The notes: a model not told the origin generated them from the sequence alone. A stretch of 64,000 nucleotides of DNA from Rhodospirillaceae bacterium (GCA_008012315.1 SSEL01000023.1:1-64000); one strand, 5' to 3'; positions 8,030-17,241 are shown, numbered from the stretch's first letter. Program-made: numbers and translations.

Positions 8030-9882
8030 CGACACAAAACGACATGCGCCCCGCGATCATCGTGTTGTCGCGCGGCAGCCTCGCCCTCGCGCAGCGCATC
8101 AAGGCGGCCGTGCCGGCTGCCGAGATCCACGGCCTCGCCGCGCGGGTTGATGATGCGGATATCGCGTTCAGCGAAACACCGGCGCATCTGCGGAAATTGT
8201 TCCAGGCCGGCCGGCCGGTCATCGGCATCTGCGCCGCTGGCATCCTCATTCGCGGCCTTGCCCCGGTGCTGACCGACAAAGTGTCGGAGCCGCCGGTCAT
8301 TGCCGTTGCCGCTGACGGATCGAGCATCGTGCCGCTGCTGGGGGGCCATCACGGCGCCAATCAACTGGCGCGCGATATTGCCGCCGCGTTGCAAGGCCAA
8401 GCGGCGATCACGACGGCGGGCGACCTCAAGCTCGGCATCGCTTTGGATGAACCGCCGAGCGGCTGGGTGATCGAGGATATCGCCCAGGCAAAGCCGGTCG
8501 CGGCGGCTTTGCTGGCTGGTGAGACGGTCAATCTGCGGATCGATGCCGGTGCAGAGGCAGGCTGGCTGAGCGGGGCCAAAGGCATCGTTGCCATCGGCGG
8601 CAAGAAGACCATTCTGGTCAGCGATCGCCAGGATGCCGCAGCCGATCTCGTCTATCGACCGAAGACCATCGTGCTTGGCATCGGCTGCGAGCGTCTGGCG
8701 CCGGTTGAGGAAGTCGGCGAGCTGGCGCGGCGTTGCCTGGCCGATGCCGGTATCTCGCCGCTCGCCGTTGCCTGCATTGCCACCATCGCCTTGAAAGCGG
8801 CGGAGCCGGCCATCCAGGCTTTGGCGCGCGAGCTGGGTGTGCCCGTGCGGGTCTTCAGCGCGGTGGAACTGGAGGCCCAGGCACCGCGTCTCGTCAATCC
8901 ATCGGAGATCGTGTTCCAGGAAACCGGCTGCCATGGCGTTGCCGAAGGTGCGGCGCTCGCTGGCGTCGGTGCATCCGGTGATCTGATTTCGCCGAAGCAG
9001 CGCAGCAACCGCGCGACCTGCGCCATTGCCCGCGCCGCCGGGATCGTCGATCCGACATCCATCGGCCGGGCGCGCGGCAGCCTCGCCATTGTCGGGATCG
9101 GTCCGGGTGCCGCCGCGTCGCGCACCCATGAGGTCGATGCCGCCTTGCGCAAGGCGAGTGATTTTGTCGGCTATAAGCTCTATCTCGATCTGCTGGGGCC
9201 GTTGACGCAGGGCAAGGGCCTGCACGATTCCGATCTCGGCGCCGAGGAAGCGCGGGCGCGGATCGCGCTTGAGCTGGCGGCCCAGGGCAAGGATGTGGCA
9301 CTTGTCTGTTCGGGTGATGCCGGCATCTATGCTCTGGCGACCCTGGTCTATGAGCTGATCGACAAGGAGCGCAACCCGGATTGGGAGCGCCTGGAGATCA
9401 CCGGCCTGCCGGGTGTGTCCGCCATGCAGGTGGCGGCCGCCCGCATCGGCGCGACATTGGGGCACGATTTCTGCGCCATCTCGCTCTCCGATCTGCTGAC
9501 GCCCTGGCCAGCCATCGAGCAGCGGCTGAAGGCGGCAGCGGAAGGCGATTTCGTCATCTCCTTCTACAATCCCGTGTCGCAGCGCCGCCGTACACAGCTT
9601 GCCGCCGCGAAGGAGATTCTGCTGCAGCACCGGCCGGCCGACACGCCGGTCCTGCTCGCGCGCAATCTCGGCCGCCCGGGCGAGACCTTGCGCGTGGTGC
9701 ATCTCATCGATCTCAATGTCGACGATGTCGATATGCTGACCTTGGTGCAGGTCGGCAGCAGCGCCAGCCGCGTGGTGCAGCGGCCCGATGGCGGTGTCTG
9801 GGTCTATACGCCACGCGGCTATGAGAAGAAGATGACCATCCGCTCCGACGGCGGACGGAAAGTAGCGGGGGGCAAGGCATGA
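8026..9882 (+). CDS. cbiGH: CbiG-CobJ fusion: cobalt-precorrin-5A hydrolase / precorrin-3B C17-methyltransferase
   Basis: A 618-aa two-enzyme protein. Residues about 1-340 are CbiG: an N-terminal region with GICAAGILIRGLAPVLTDK and PLLGGHHGANQLA, then the CbiG/CobE C-terminal domain with GIGCERLAP and ETGCHGVAEGAALA. CbiG opens the delta-lactone and removes the C20 carbon as acetaldehyde in the cobalt-early route. Residues about 350-600 are a tetrapyrrole methylase of CobJ/CbiH type, with VGIGPGAAASRT, VCSGDAGIYALA and FYNPVSQRRR. CbiH performs ring contraction and C17 methylation, so consecutive steps are joined in one chain. Both junctions with its neighbours are 4-nt ATGA overlaps. Such fusions are known in other bacteria. 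Confidence 0.94.
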   Translation: MTTQNDMRPAIIVLSRGSLALAQRIKAAVPAAEIHGLAARVDDADIAFSETPAHLRKLFQAGRPVIGICAAGILIRGLAPVLTDKVSEPPVIAVAADGSSIVPLLGGHHGANQLARDIAAALQGQAAITTAGDLKLGIALDEPPSGWVIEDIAQAKPVAAALLAGETVNLRIDAGAEAGWLSGAKGIVAIGGKKTILVSDRQDAAADLVYRPKTIVLGIGCERLAPVEEVGELARRCLADAGISPLAVACIATIALKAAEPAIQALARELGVPVRVFSAVELEAQAPRLVNPSEIVFQETGCHGVAEGAALAGVGASGDLISPKQRSNRATCAIARAAGIVDPTSIGRARGSLAIVGIGPGAAASRTHEVDAALRKASDFVGYKLYLDLLGPLTQGKGLHDSDLGAEEARARIALELAAQGKDVALVCSGDAGIYALATLVYELIDKERNPDWERLEITGLPGVSAMQVAAARIGATLGHDFCAISLSDLLTPWPAIEQRLKAAAEGDFVISFYNPVSQRRRTQLAAAKEILLQHRPADTPVLLARNLGRPGETLRVVHLIDLNVDDVDMLTLVQVGSSASRVVQRPDGGVWVYTPRGYEKKMTIRSDGGRKVAGGKA

Positions 9883-10655
9883 GCATGGTTCATTTCATCG
9901 GTGCGGGACCGGGCGATCCGGAACTGATCACCGTCAAGGGCAAGCGACTGATCGAGGAAGCGCCGGTCGTGCTCTATGCCGGCTCGCTGGTGCCGCCGGG
10001 GATCGTTGCCCTGGCCCGGCCGGATGCGCTGGTGATCGATACCGCGCCGCTGCATCTCGACGAAATCATCGCCCATATCAGGCAGGCGATCGAGGCCGGA
10101 AAGATGGTCGCGCGGGTGCATTCAGGCGATCCCTCGATCTATGGCGCGACGGCGGAACAGATGCGGCGCCTGGATGAGCTTGGCATCGCCTATGACGTGA
10201 CGCCGGGGGTGCCGGCTTTTGCCGCCGCCGCCGCCGCCCTCAAAAGCGAGCTGACGCTGCCGGAAATCAGCCAGACCATCATCATCACCCGGACCGATGG
10301 CGAAGCCTCGCCGATGCCTGAGGGCGAGGATCTGGCCACACTCGGCAAATCCGGCGCGACCTTGGCGATTCACTTGTCGATCCGCAACATCCACAAGGTG
10401 GTGGCCGAGTTAACGCCGCATTACGGCGAAGATTGCCCGGTGATCATCGCTTTCCGTGTCGGCTGGCCGGACCAGGAAATCGTGCGCGGCACCCTGGCCG
10501 ATATCAAAGCCAAGGTGAAGGCGATGAAGGTGACCCGCACGGCGCTCATCTTCGTCGGACACGTGCTGGGGCGGCGCGATTTCAACGACAGCCGGCTTTA
10601 CCACGTCGACCACCAGCACGTCCTGCGCCCGGGAAAGAAGAAGGCAGCCGGCTGA
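9879..10655 (+). CDS. cobM: Precorrin-4 / cobalt-precorrin-4 C11-methyltransferase
   Basis: CobM/CbiF adds the C11 methyl group using SAM. The 258-aa protein shows VHFIGAGPGDPELITVKGKR at the N-terminus, VVLYAGSLVP, the RVHSGDPSIYGA block and TPGVPAFAAAAA, all CobM/CbiF hallmarks. Length is normal. The start overlaps the end of the cbiG-cobJ fusion by 4 nt, and an MFS permease gene begins 6 nt after its stop, so the permease is very likely co-transcribed with the B12 genes. Confidence 0.95.
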   Translation: MSMVHFIGAGPGDPELITVKGKRLIEEAPVVLYAGSLVPPGIVALARPDALVIDTAPLHLDEIIAHIRQAIEAGKMVARVHSGDPSIYGATAEQMRRLDELGIAYDVTPGVPAFAAAAAALKSELTLPEISQTIIITRTDGEASPMPEGEDLATLGKSGATLAIHLSIRNIHKVVAELTPHYGEDCPVIIAFRVGWPDQEIVRGTLADIKAKVKAMKVTRTALIFVGHVLGRRDFNDSRLYHVDHQHVLRPGKKKAAG

Positions 10656-10661
10656 TCCGCC

Positions 10662-11918
10662 ATGGCGGATCGCGATTTCAGATATCTGCTGGCGGCCTTC
10701 GCCACCTCCAGCACGGGAACGAAGATCGCGCGTGAGGCGGTGCCGCTGACTGCCGTCCTGGTCCTGCAGGCGACGCCCGGTGAGCTCAGCCTGCTCGGCG
10801 TCGCATCTACCTTGCCGGTCCTCATTCTCGGCCTCCTGGCGGGCGCCTGGCTGGATCGGCGGCGACGGCGGCCGGTCATGATCGCTGCGGACCTCCTGCG
10901 CTTTGCGGCGCTGATCTCCGTGCCGTTCGCGGCCTGGTTCGGCCTGCTGGGTCTCATGCAGCTCGTCGTCGTCGTTGCATTGGTGACGACCCTGTCGCTG
11001 TTCTTCGACATCGCCGACCAGGCGCATTTGCCGTCATTCGTCGATCGGGCCGTCCTGCTGCGCGCCAACAGCCAGCGCGAGACTGTGGATGCGACGACCG
11101 AGGTGATCGGCCCGCCGATCGGCGGCATGCTGGTCCAGGTCATCACTGCGCCGATGACCTTGCTGGTAGATGCATTGTCTTATCTGTGCTCAGCCATCCT
11201 GTTGGTCCGTATCCGCCGGCCGGAAACGACGATTTCGATCGACAAAGAGCAACGGCGCCATCTGTGGCGCGATATCCGGGATGGCTTCCTGGCGCTCTGG
11301 CAACAGCCGCTGCTGCGGCCATTGCTGATCGCACGCGGCTTGCGGACATTTTTCGGCGCGATGATGGGGCCGTTCTATGTCCTCTATATCATCCAGCATC
11401 TGCATGTATCGCCGGGAGAGCTCGGCTTCATCATTGCCGCCGGCGGTCTTGCATCGCTTTTGGGAACATTTCTGGTGCGCTGGACGGCAGGCTGGCTGCC
11501 AGTAGGACCCGGCATCATCGCCGCCTTCGCGATCAAGACCCTGGGGCTTGCCTTGCTGCCGGCTGCGGGATTGCTGCCGATGGCGGCGATACCGCTGCTG
11601 GTCGCACAGCAGATTCTGCAGGACGGCGTGACGAGCTATTTCGCCATCCACGAACGGCATTTGCGCCAGAGCCTGATGCCAGGCGAACACTTGGCGCGGG
11701 TCAGTGCGACGGTGCGCGTCGTCAATGACGGGCCGGTGCCGCTCGGCGCAGCGATCGCAGGCCTGTTGGTGCCGGTTCTCGGCCTGGATGGTGTTTTGTG
11801 GCTGGCGGTTGCTGGTTATTCGCTCTCGGCGGTGGTCGCTTTATGTTCGCCGGTGCGTCATTTGCGGGCGGCGCCCGGTTCGGATTTCGCCCAGGCGGCG
11901 ACCCAGGTCAGCGCCTGA
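10662..11918 (+). CDS. MFS transporter (EntS-like MFS_3 type) in the cobalamin operon
   Basis: A 418-aa permease with about 12 hydrophobic segments. The loop AGAWLDRRRRRPVMIAADLLR between the early helices is the A-type MFS motif, in the form seen in EntS-like exporters. A second landmark is VIGPPIGGMLVQ. It starts only 6 nt after cobM, which argues for co-expression with corrin synthesis. Its last 61 nt overlap the 3' end of the convergent cobK. The substrate cannot be read from sequence; movement of a corrinoid, tetrapyrrole intermediate or metal chelate is a context-based guess. An unrelated drug or siderophore efflux role remains possible. Confidence 0.85.
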   Translation: MADRDFRYLLAAFATSSTGTKIAREAVPLTAVLVLQATPGELSLLGVASTLPVLILGLLAGAWLDRRRRRPVMIAADLLRFAALISVPFAAWFGLLGLMQLVVVVALVTTLSLFFDIADQAHLPSFVDRAVLLRANSQRETVDATTEVIGPPIGGMLVQVITAPMTLLVDALSYLCSAILLVRIRRPETTISIDKEQRRHLWRDIRDGFLALWQQPLLRPLLIARGLRTFFGAMMGPFYVLYIIQHLHVSPGELGFIIAAGGLASLLGTFLVRWTAGWLPVGPGIIAAFAIKTLGLALLPAAGLLPMAAIPLLVAQQILQDGVTSYFAIHERHLRQSLMPGEHLARVSATVRVVNDGPVPLGAAIAGLLVPVLGLDGVLWLAVAGYSLSAVVALCSPVRHLRAAPGSDFAQAATQVSA

Positions 11919-12646
11919 TCGATGTTATCTGCAATGGGGCCGCCGGGCTGTTTTGCGATGGCGGGTCGGTCGATCATGATGACGGGAACCGCGAGATCGC
12001 GCGCGACATCGATCTTGGCATAGGTGGCAAGGCCGCCGCTGTTCTTGCTGACGATCAGGTCGATCGCGTGTTCCATCATCAGGCGCCGTTCATCGATCCA
12101 GGAAAAGGGACCCTTGCCGAGAATCAACTCGTAGCGTTCGAGCGGCGGTTCTTCCTTCGGCGGATCAACCAGGCGAATGATGAAATGGCTGCGGGCATTC
12201 TTGGCGAAGGGTGCCAGGTCCGACCCGCCGAGGCTGAGAAGAATGCGCTGTCCGTGCCATTTGCAGATATCGGCGGCGGCGGTGGTCGAGCCCACCTCAA
12301 TCCAGATATCCAGCGGATCACGCCGCCAGGCCGGCCGCAACAGGCGCAGCAATGACACATCGGCAGCCGTGGCTGCGGCCCGGGCGTTTTCGCTCATCTG
12401 CGCCGCATAGGGATGCGTGGCATTGATGACCAGCCGGATATCATGGCGGTGCAGATAATCGGTCAGGCCCGCGATTCCGCCGAAGCCGCCGATGCGCACC
12501 TCGCCATCGGGCAGGGTCGGCGACCGGGTCCGGCCGGCAAGCGAGGTCACCACCGGCAGGTCAGTAACTTCGTGCAGCCGGGCGGCCAATTGATTGGCCT
12601 CGCCGGTGCCACCCAGAAGCAGGATCCTAGGCTGCGAAATCGGCAT
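11858..12646 (-). CDS. cobK: Precorrin-6A / cobalt-precorrin-6A reductase
   Basis: CobK/CbiJ reduces the macrocycle of precorrin-6A with NAD(P)H. The 262-aa protein starts with the dinucleotide-site-like LLLGGTGEANQLAARL, followed by TSLAGRTRSP, GGFGG and INATHPYAAQMSENA, the typical family blocks. Later it has LLSLGGSDLAPF and the C-terminal VSKNSGG. It lies downstream of cbiD on the minus strand with a 20-nt overlap, and its 3' end runs into the end of the MFS gene. The length (about 250-265 aa) is normal. Confidence 0.94.
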   Translation of the reverse strand: MPISQPRILLLGGTGEANQLAARLHEVTDLPVVTSLAGRTRSPTLPDGEVRIGGFGGIAGLTDYLHRHDIRLVINATHPYAAQMSENARAAATAADVSLLRLLRPAWRRDPLDIWIEVGSTTAAADICKWHGQRILLSLGGSDLAPFAKNARSHFIIRLVDPPKEEPPLERYELILGKGPFSWIDERRLMMEHAIDLIVSKNSGGLATYAKIDVARDLAVPVIMIDRPAIAKQPGGPIADNIDQALTWVAAWAKSEPGAARK

Positions 12647-13766
12647 GGCCGACCAGCCCCCCCTGGCGGTCGTAGATCAGAATTTCGATGCTGGCGACAT
12701 GATCGCAGGTTTCAGCGGCAAATATCCGTGCCTTTTCGGCGATCGCATCGGCCAGCGGCAGGTCGGCCGCCTGTGCAAGTTCCATAACCTCCATCGCCGT
12801 ATTCGCGCCACGCATGCGCTCGATCAATTGCGGTGCGGCATCCAATGCGGTAGCGGATTTGGCGAGGCTGTCAAAGTTGACCTGGCTGCGGCCGGAATGG
12901 AGATCGAGGCATCCATCGGCGAGTTTGCAGATCTTGCCGAAGCCACCGGCCAGGGTCAGCCGCGGGATCGGATGGTGGCGCAGATACTTCAAGGTGCCGC
13001 CGGCGAAATCGCCCATATCGATGAAGGCGAAATCGGGCAGGCCGTAGCGCTGTTGCACGGCAGCTTCCGTGGTCGAGCCGGTGCAGGCGGCGGCATGCGA
13101 CAAGCCGGCGGCGCGGATGACGTCGATGCCGCGATGGATCGAGGCGATCCAGGCCGAACAGGAAAACGGATTGACGATGCCGGTCGTGCCGAGGATCGAG
13201 ATGCCGCCGAGAATGCCGAGGCGCGGATTCCAGGTTTTCTCTGCAAGTTTCTCGCCATGCGGCACGGAGATCTCGATCTCGACGTCAGCCTGTTTTCCAT
13301 GCGCCGCCATCAATTCGCTGACCACGTCATGCATCAACTTGCGTGGAACCGGGTTGATCGCCGGTTCGCCGACCGCGATGGGCAGGCCGGGCTTGGTCAC
13401 CATGCCGACACCAAGGCCGCCGCGAAAGACGATGCCTTGGCCTGCGGGCAACAGGCGCAGGCTGGCGCGGATTTCCGCCAGATGCGTGACATCTGGATCG
13501 TCGCCCGCATCCTTGATGATGGCCGCCATATAGCGCCCGTCGGCCAGCTTTTCCGTGCGCGCCAAAGCGAAGCTCGGCTGTTCGCCTTTGGGCAAGGTTA
13601 TGGTTACCGGATCGGGAAATTGCCCCGTGAGCAATGCGGTCAAGGCTGCTTTTGTCGCTGCGGTGGCGCAGGCGCCGGTGGTCCAGCCTCGCCGCAGGGC
13701 TTGGGGAGGCTTCCGATCTGGGCAAGGCTCCTGATCTGCGGGAAGGTCTTTTGGCTTGCGAGTCAT
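12627..13766 (-). CDS. cbiD: Cobalt-precorrin-5B C1-methyltransferase
   Basis: CbiD methylates C1 in the cobalt-early pathway and replaces the aerobic CobF. The protein has the family signature LRRGWTTGACATAATKAAL near residue 30, then VTITLPKGE, GGLGVGMVTKPGL, IEISVPHGEKLAEKTWNPRL and ILGTTGIVNPFS. The 379-aa length is usual. It is co-directional with cobK (20-nt overlap) and divergent from cobA, with 68 nt between the starts. CbiD plus CbiG in one cluster, and no cobF or cobG in view, indicates the oxygen-independent ring contraction logic. Confidence 0.95.
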   Translation of the reverse strand: MTRKPKDLPADQEPCPDRKPPQALRRGWTTGACATAATKAALTALLTGQFPDPVTITLPKGEQPSFALARTEKLADGRYMAAIIKDAGDDPDVTHLAEIRASLRLLPAGQGIVFRGGLGVGMVTKPGLPIAVGEPAINPVPRKLMHDVVSELMAAHGKQADVEIEISVPHGEKLAEKTWNPRLGILGGISILGTTGIVNPFSCSAWIASIHRGIDVIRAAGLSHAAACTGSTTEAAVQQRYGLPDFAFIDMGDFAGGTLKYLRHHPIPRLTLAGGFGKICKLADGCLDLHSGRSQVNFDSLAKSATALDAAPQLIERMRGANTAMEVMELAQAADLPLADAIAEKARIFAAETCDHVASIEILIYDRQGGLVGHADFAA

Positions 13767-13834
13767 GACGCTATTCTAGCGGTCGATGTCCAAATTTGAC
13801 TAGCCTGACGACAGCGGAAAACTAGGATGCCCGC

Positions 13835-14674
13835 ATGAACAAATTGCTCGATAACTTACCGGAATTGCAGCCCGGCTGGGTCTGGCTGACCGGCGCCGGT
13901 CCGGGCGCCGCCGGGTTGCTGACCCTGCTGGCCGTGCGCGGTCTCAGCCAGGCGGATGTCATCGTCTATGACGCGCTGGTCGATCAGGCGGTGCTCGATC
14001 TGGCACGGCCCGGCGCCGTGCTGGAATATGCCGGCAAACGCGGGGGGAAACCCTCTGCGAAGCAGCCGGATATTTCGCTGCGCCTGATTCAATTAGCGCG
14101 AGAGGGAAAGCGCGTCCTGCGATTGAAGGGCGGCGATCCTTTTGTTTTCGGGCGTGGCGGCGAAGAAGCCTTGAGCCTGGTCGACGCCGGCATTCCGTTC
14201 CGTATTGTCCCGGGTGTCAGCGCCGGCATTGGCGGCCTCGCCTATGCCGGCATCCCGGTCACCCATCGGGATTGCAATTCCGCGGTGACCTTCATCACCG
14301 GCCATGATGCCTCAGGCGTCGTTCCCGACGGCATCGATTGGATGTCGCTCGGCAAGGGATCGCCCGTCATCGTGCTGTACATGGCCCTGAAACATATCGG
14401 CCAGATTGCCGAGCGGCTGCAGCAAGCCGGCCGCAAGCCGGATGAGCCGGTGGCCGTGGTCAGCAAGGCGACGACATCGGGGCAACGGGTGCTGGAGACG
14501 ACCTTGGCCGCCTGTGCGGCTGCGGTCGAGGCGAGCGAGATCGAGCCGCCGGCAATCGTCGTGGTGGGGGAGGTCGTCCGTCTGCGCGCGGCGCTCGATT
14601 GGATCGGTGCGCTGGATGGCCGCATCCTGACGCCGGATCCGCTGGGACACCGAAACAAGACACAGGCTGGATAG
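13835..14674 (+). CDS. cobA: Uroporphyrinogen-III C-methyltransferase
   Basis: SUMT makes precorrin-2 from uroporphyrinogen III by methylating C2 and C7 with SAM; the product feeds both B12 and siroheme. The 279-aa protein contains the methylase block GAGPGAAGLLTLLAVRGL, DVIVYDALVD, YAGKRGGKPSAKQPDI, VLRLKGGDPFVFGRGGEE and PGVSAGIGGLAYAGIPVTHR. There is no fused CysG dehydrogenase/chelatase domain, so oxidation to sirohydrochlorin must be done by another protein. It precedes cobB by 3 nt and is divergent from cbiD. Confidence 0.96.
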   Translation: MNKLLDNLPELQPGWVWLTGAGPGAAGLLTLLAVRGLSQADVIVYDALVDQAVLDLARPGAVLEYAGKRGGKPSAKQPDISLRLIQLAREGKRVLRLKGGDPFVFGRGGEEALSLVDAGIPFRIVPGVSAGIGGLAYAGIPVTHRDCNSAVTFITGHDASGVVPDGIDWMSLGKGSPVIVLYMALKHIGQIAERLQQAGRKPDEPVAVVSKATTSGQRVLETTLAACAAAVEASEIEPPAIVVVGEVVRLRAALDWIGALDGRILTPDPLGHRNKTQAG

Positions 14675-14677
14675 AGC

Positions 14678-16048
14678 GTGGCTGTCAGTGCGGGCAGCGC
14701 GATTCCCCGGGGCCTGATCATTGCCGCCGCTGCTTCCGGCAGCGGCAAGACAACGCTCACCCTGGGGCTCCTCCATTTGCTGGCACGGCAAGGGGTGGCG
14801 GCGCGCGGCTGCAAGATCGGACCGGATTATATCGATCCCGCCTTCCATGCCGCGGCCAGCGGTGCGGATTGCTTCAACCTCGATCCCTGGGCCATGCGGC
14901 CGGCCAGCCTTGCAGCCTTGATCGCTGCCGCCATGACGGCGGACCTGCTCATTGTCGAAGGCGTCATGGGCTTGTTTGACGGCGCGGCCATGCCGGCAGA
15001 AGCAATCGCCGATACCTTGCCGATCGGCTCGACGGCGCAGCTCGCGGCGATGACGGGCTGGCCGGTGGTCCTGGTCCTGAATGTCAAAGGCCAGGGCGCA
15101 ACGGCGGCGGCTGTGGCGCGCGGGCTGCGCGATCATCACCCCGACGTGCATATCGCCGGCGTCATCTGCAACAATGTCGGCGGCGCCCGTCACGTCGAAA
15201 TCCTGCGCCAGGCTTTCGATCGGCTCGGCCTGCCGGTTTTCGGCTTCGTGCCGCAAAACGCCGAGCTGACTTTACCGGACCGGCATCTCGGTCTGGTCCA
15301 GGCAGCGGAACATGGGGATCTGCCATATTTCCTGCAGACCGCCGCCGATCATCTGGCGGCTCATGTGGAGATCGATCGCCTGATCACCGAAGCCCGGCCG
15401 ATGGTGATGCAGGCTACGGATGACGGGGCAAAGACGCAGCCTGCCTTGCTGCCGCCGCTTGGCCAGCATATCGCCGTCGCCAAGGATATCGCTTTCGCTT
15501 TCGCCTATGCCGGGCAGTTGCTGGCCTGGCGCCGGGCAGGTGCGGAACTCAGTTTCTTCTCGCCCTTGGCGGATGAAACGGCAGCGAAGGCGGCCGATGC
15601 CATTTTCCTGCCGGGCGGCTATCCGGAACTGCATGCCGGCAAGCTGGCCTCCAATGCGCGTTTCCTCGATGGCTTGCGCGATGCGGCCGTGCGGGGTGTA
15701 ACGATCTATGGCGAATGCGGCGGCTATATGACCTTGGGGCGAGCCATCACCGATGCGGACGGACACCGTCATGCGATGCTCGGCCTGTTGCCGCTGGAAA
15801 CCTCTTTCGCCCGGCGCAAGCTGCATCTCGGCTATCGTGCGGTCCGGCTTCTGGCCTATATGGCGCTTGGGCATGCCGGCCAGTCATTCCGGGGACATGA
15901 ATTCCATTACGCCACGATCCTGCAGGAAGACGGGGGTGGCAAACTCTTCGATATGCGTGATGCCCAGGGGCGCGACCTTGGTGCGGCCGGCCACCGGCAT
16001 GGCACGGTATCCGGGTCTTTCCTGCATCTGATCGATCGCGTCGGCTGA
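14678..16048 (+). CDS. cobB: Cobyrinate / hydrogenobyrinate a,c-diamide synthase
   Basis: CobB/CbiA amidates the a and c carboxylates using glutamine and ATP. It starts at GTG 14678, three nt after the cobA stop; no ATG fits because the P-loop AAAASGSGKTTLTLGLL begins by residue 14. Other landmarks are GCKIGPDYIDPAFH, EGVMGLFDGA and the C-terminal glutamine amidotransferase with YGECGGYMTLG (nucleophilic Cys) and GHEFHYA. The 456-aa length matches the family. With CobA it forms a two-gene unit at the right end of the B12 block. It uses cobyrinate in the early-cobalt route and hydrogenobyrinate in the late route; the sequence alone does not decide. Confidence 0.96.
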   Translation: MAVSAGSAIPRGLIIAAAASGSGKTTLTLGLLHLLARQGVAARGCKIGPDYIDPAFHAAASGADCFNLDPWAMRPASLAALIAAAMTADLLIVEGVMGLFDGAAMPAEAIADTLPIGSTAQLAAMTGWPVVLVLNVKGQGATAAAVARGLRDHHPDVHIAGVICNNVGGARHVEILRQAFDRLGLPVFGFVPQNAELTLPDRHLGLVQAAEHGDLPYFLQTAADHLAAHVEIDRLITEARPMVMQATDDGAKTQPALLPPLGQHIAVAKDIAFAFAYAGQLLAWRRAGAELSFFSPLADETAAKAADAIFLPGGYPELHAGKLASNARFLDGLRDAAVRGVTIYGECGGYMTLGRAITDADGHRHAMLGLLPLETSFARRKLHLGYRAVRLLAYMALGHAGQSFRGHEFHYATILQEDGGGKLFDMRDAQGRDLGAAGHRHGTVSGSFLHLIDRVG

Positions 16049-16059
16049 AGCGGCCTGCT

Positions 16060-17004
16060 CTATCCGGCGGCGCGTGTCGCAACCGGCAGCCGCCGCCGGT
16101 CCTGGACCAGCGTCACCAGCATGACGCCGAGGACCATGGCGGCAAGGGCGCCCCAGATCCAAGTGGTGTGTATCTCGCCGAAAACCAACCAGCCCCAGAA
16201 GGTGCCGCAAAGCGTGATGGTATAGGCGTTCTGCGAAGCGAAAACGGGACTGACGACCTGGATCAGCCAGACGAAAGCGATGGTGAAAAAGGCATTGATC
16301 ACCATCATGCCGAAGGCGCAGTAGGTAATGGCGTCCCAGGTGCCAAACGGGGAGATGAAGCCGTCGGTTGCCCAGGCGAAGGGAACGATCACCAAGCCGC
16401 CGATGAAAAGCATGGCGGCAGTTTGCGACAGGGCATCGGCTTCCGGCGGGCATTTCAGCGCGATATAGACGTTCTGCGAGGCATAGAGCACCGAGGCGAT
16501 CAGGCCGATCAGCACCCAGCCGACCATCGACGTATCGGGCAGGCTGTTGCGGGGCAGCACGATCATCAGCACGCCGGCAAAGCCCAGCAGCACGCCGAGC
16601 GCGCGCAGCGCGAGGAACCGTTCGATCCGTAACAGAACGACAAAAACATAGGTGACGACCGGCGCCAGGGGAATCAGCAGGGTGGTGATGCTGACCGGCA
16701 GATGCGGCGAAACCCAAAGCAGGATGACCGATGGCAGGGACAGGCCGATCAGGCCGTTGATCGTATAATAGACCAGGTGGCGCCGATCGAAGCGGGGCCA
16801 GCGGCCAATGAAGGCGCAGACCACGAGCAGAAGCAGACCGCTGCCCAGGCCTTCCCAGATCGTCATGCCGAAGGGGGAGGCGCCGCGCGTCGTGGCAATC
16901 TTGGCCAGGGTATAGCTGCCACTCCAGCCAAGGCCCATGGCGAGCAGGAAAAGCGGCCCCACGAGATACCGAAACCAGGGTGACTGGTAGCGCGATTCCA
17001 TCAT
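16060..17004 (-). CDS. EamA/DMT-family permease
   Basis: A 314-aa drug/metabolite transporter-type membrane protein with about ten predicted helices in two EamA repeats. Landmarks include GLGWSGSYTLAK in helix 1, LPSVILLWVSPHLPVSITT and the second-half block FAWATDGFISPF. I use the MM pair at 17004/17001; a longer open frame to 17217 encodes a low-complexity, polar stretch unlike a transporter N-terminus. It converges on cobB with an 11-nt gap. The substrate is unknown; EamA proteins export amino acids, metabolites or drugs. Nothing in the context ties it to B12. Confidence 0.85.
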   Translation of the reverse strand: MMESRYQSPWFRYLVGPLFLLAMGLGWSGSYTLAKIATTRGASPFGMTIWEGLGSGLLLLVVCAFIGRWPRFDRRHLVYYTINGLIGLSLPSVILLWVSPHLPVSITTLLIPLAPVVTYVFVVLLRIERFLALRALGVLLGFAGVLMIVLPRNSLPDTSMVGWVLIGLIASVLYASQNVYIALKCPPEADALSQTAAMLFIGGLVIVPFAWATDGFISPFGTWDAITYCAFGMMVINAFFTIAFVWLIQVVSPVFASQNAYTITLCGTFWGWLVFGEIHTTWIWGALAAMVLGVMLVTLVQDRRRLPVATRAAG

Positions 17005-17241
17005 GCCGCCGGGTCGACCGCCATAAATCTCAGGGACGCTGATCCTGCAAGTGGCACCCCGGATACGGCCGGCGGCCGGCCGGCCGTGAGACGATGATAT
17101 CGATAGCCATGAACCCCCCTGATGATCGCCGTGCCGGCCAAGTCCCTTACCGGGATCATGCGCCAATTTGTTTGTCGACACTATCCAGCATTCACCATGG
17201 GGCTGTCGAGATGACAAATATTTCGATTTCGGAACGGAATG

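Noticed and set aside
3300-14680. Cobalamin riboswitch for the cob operons
   Set aside because: No B12-box-like sequence seen in the 4288-4336 or 13767-13834 divergent gaps; it may lie upstream of the window.
17071-17091. GC-rich CGGCCGG repeats upstream of the EamA permease
   Set aside because: Low-complexity GC tract in GC-rich DNA; no paired structure with a clear role.
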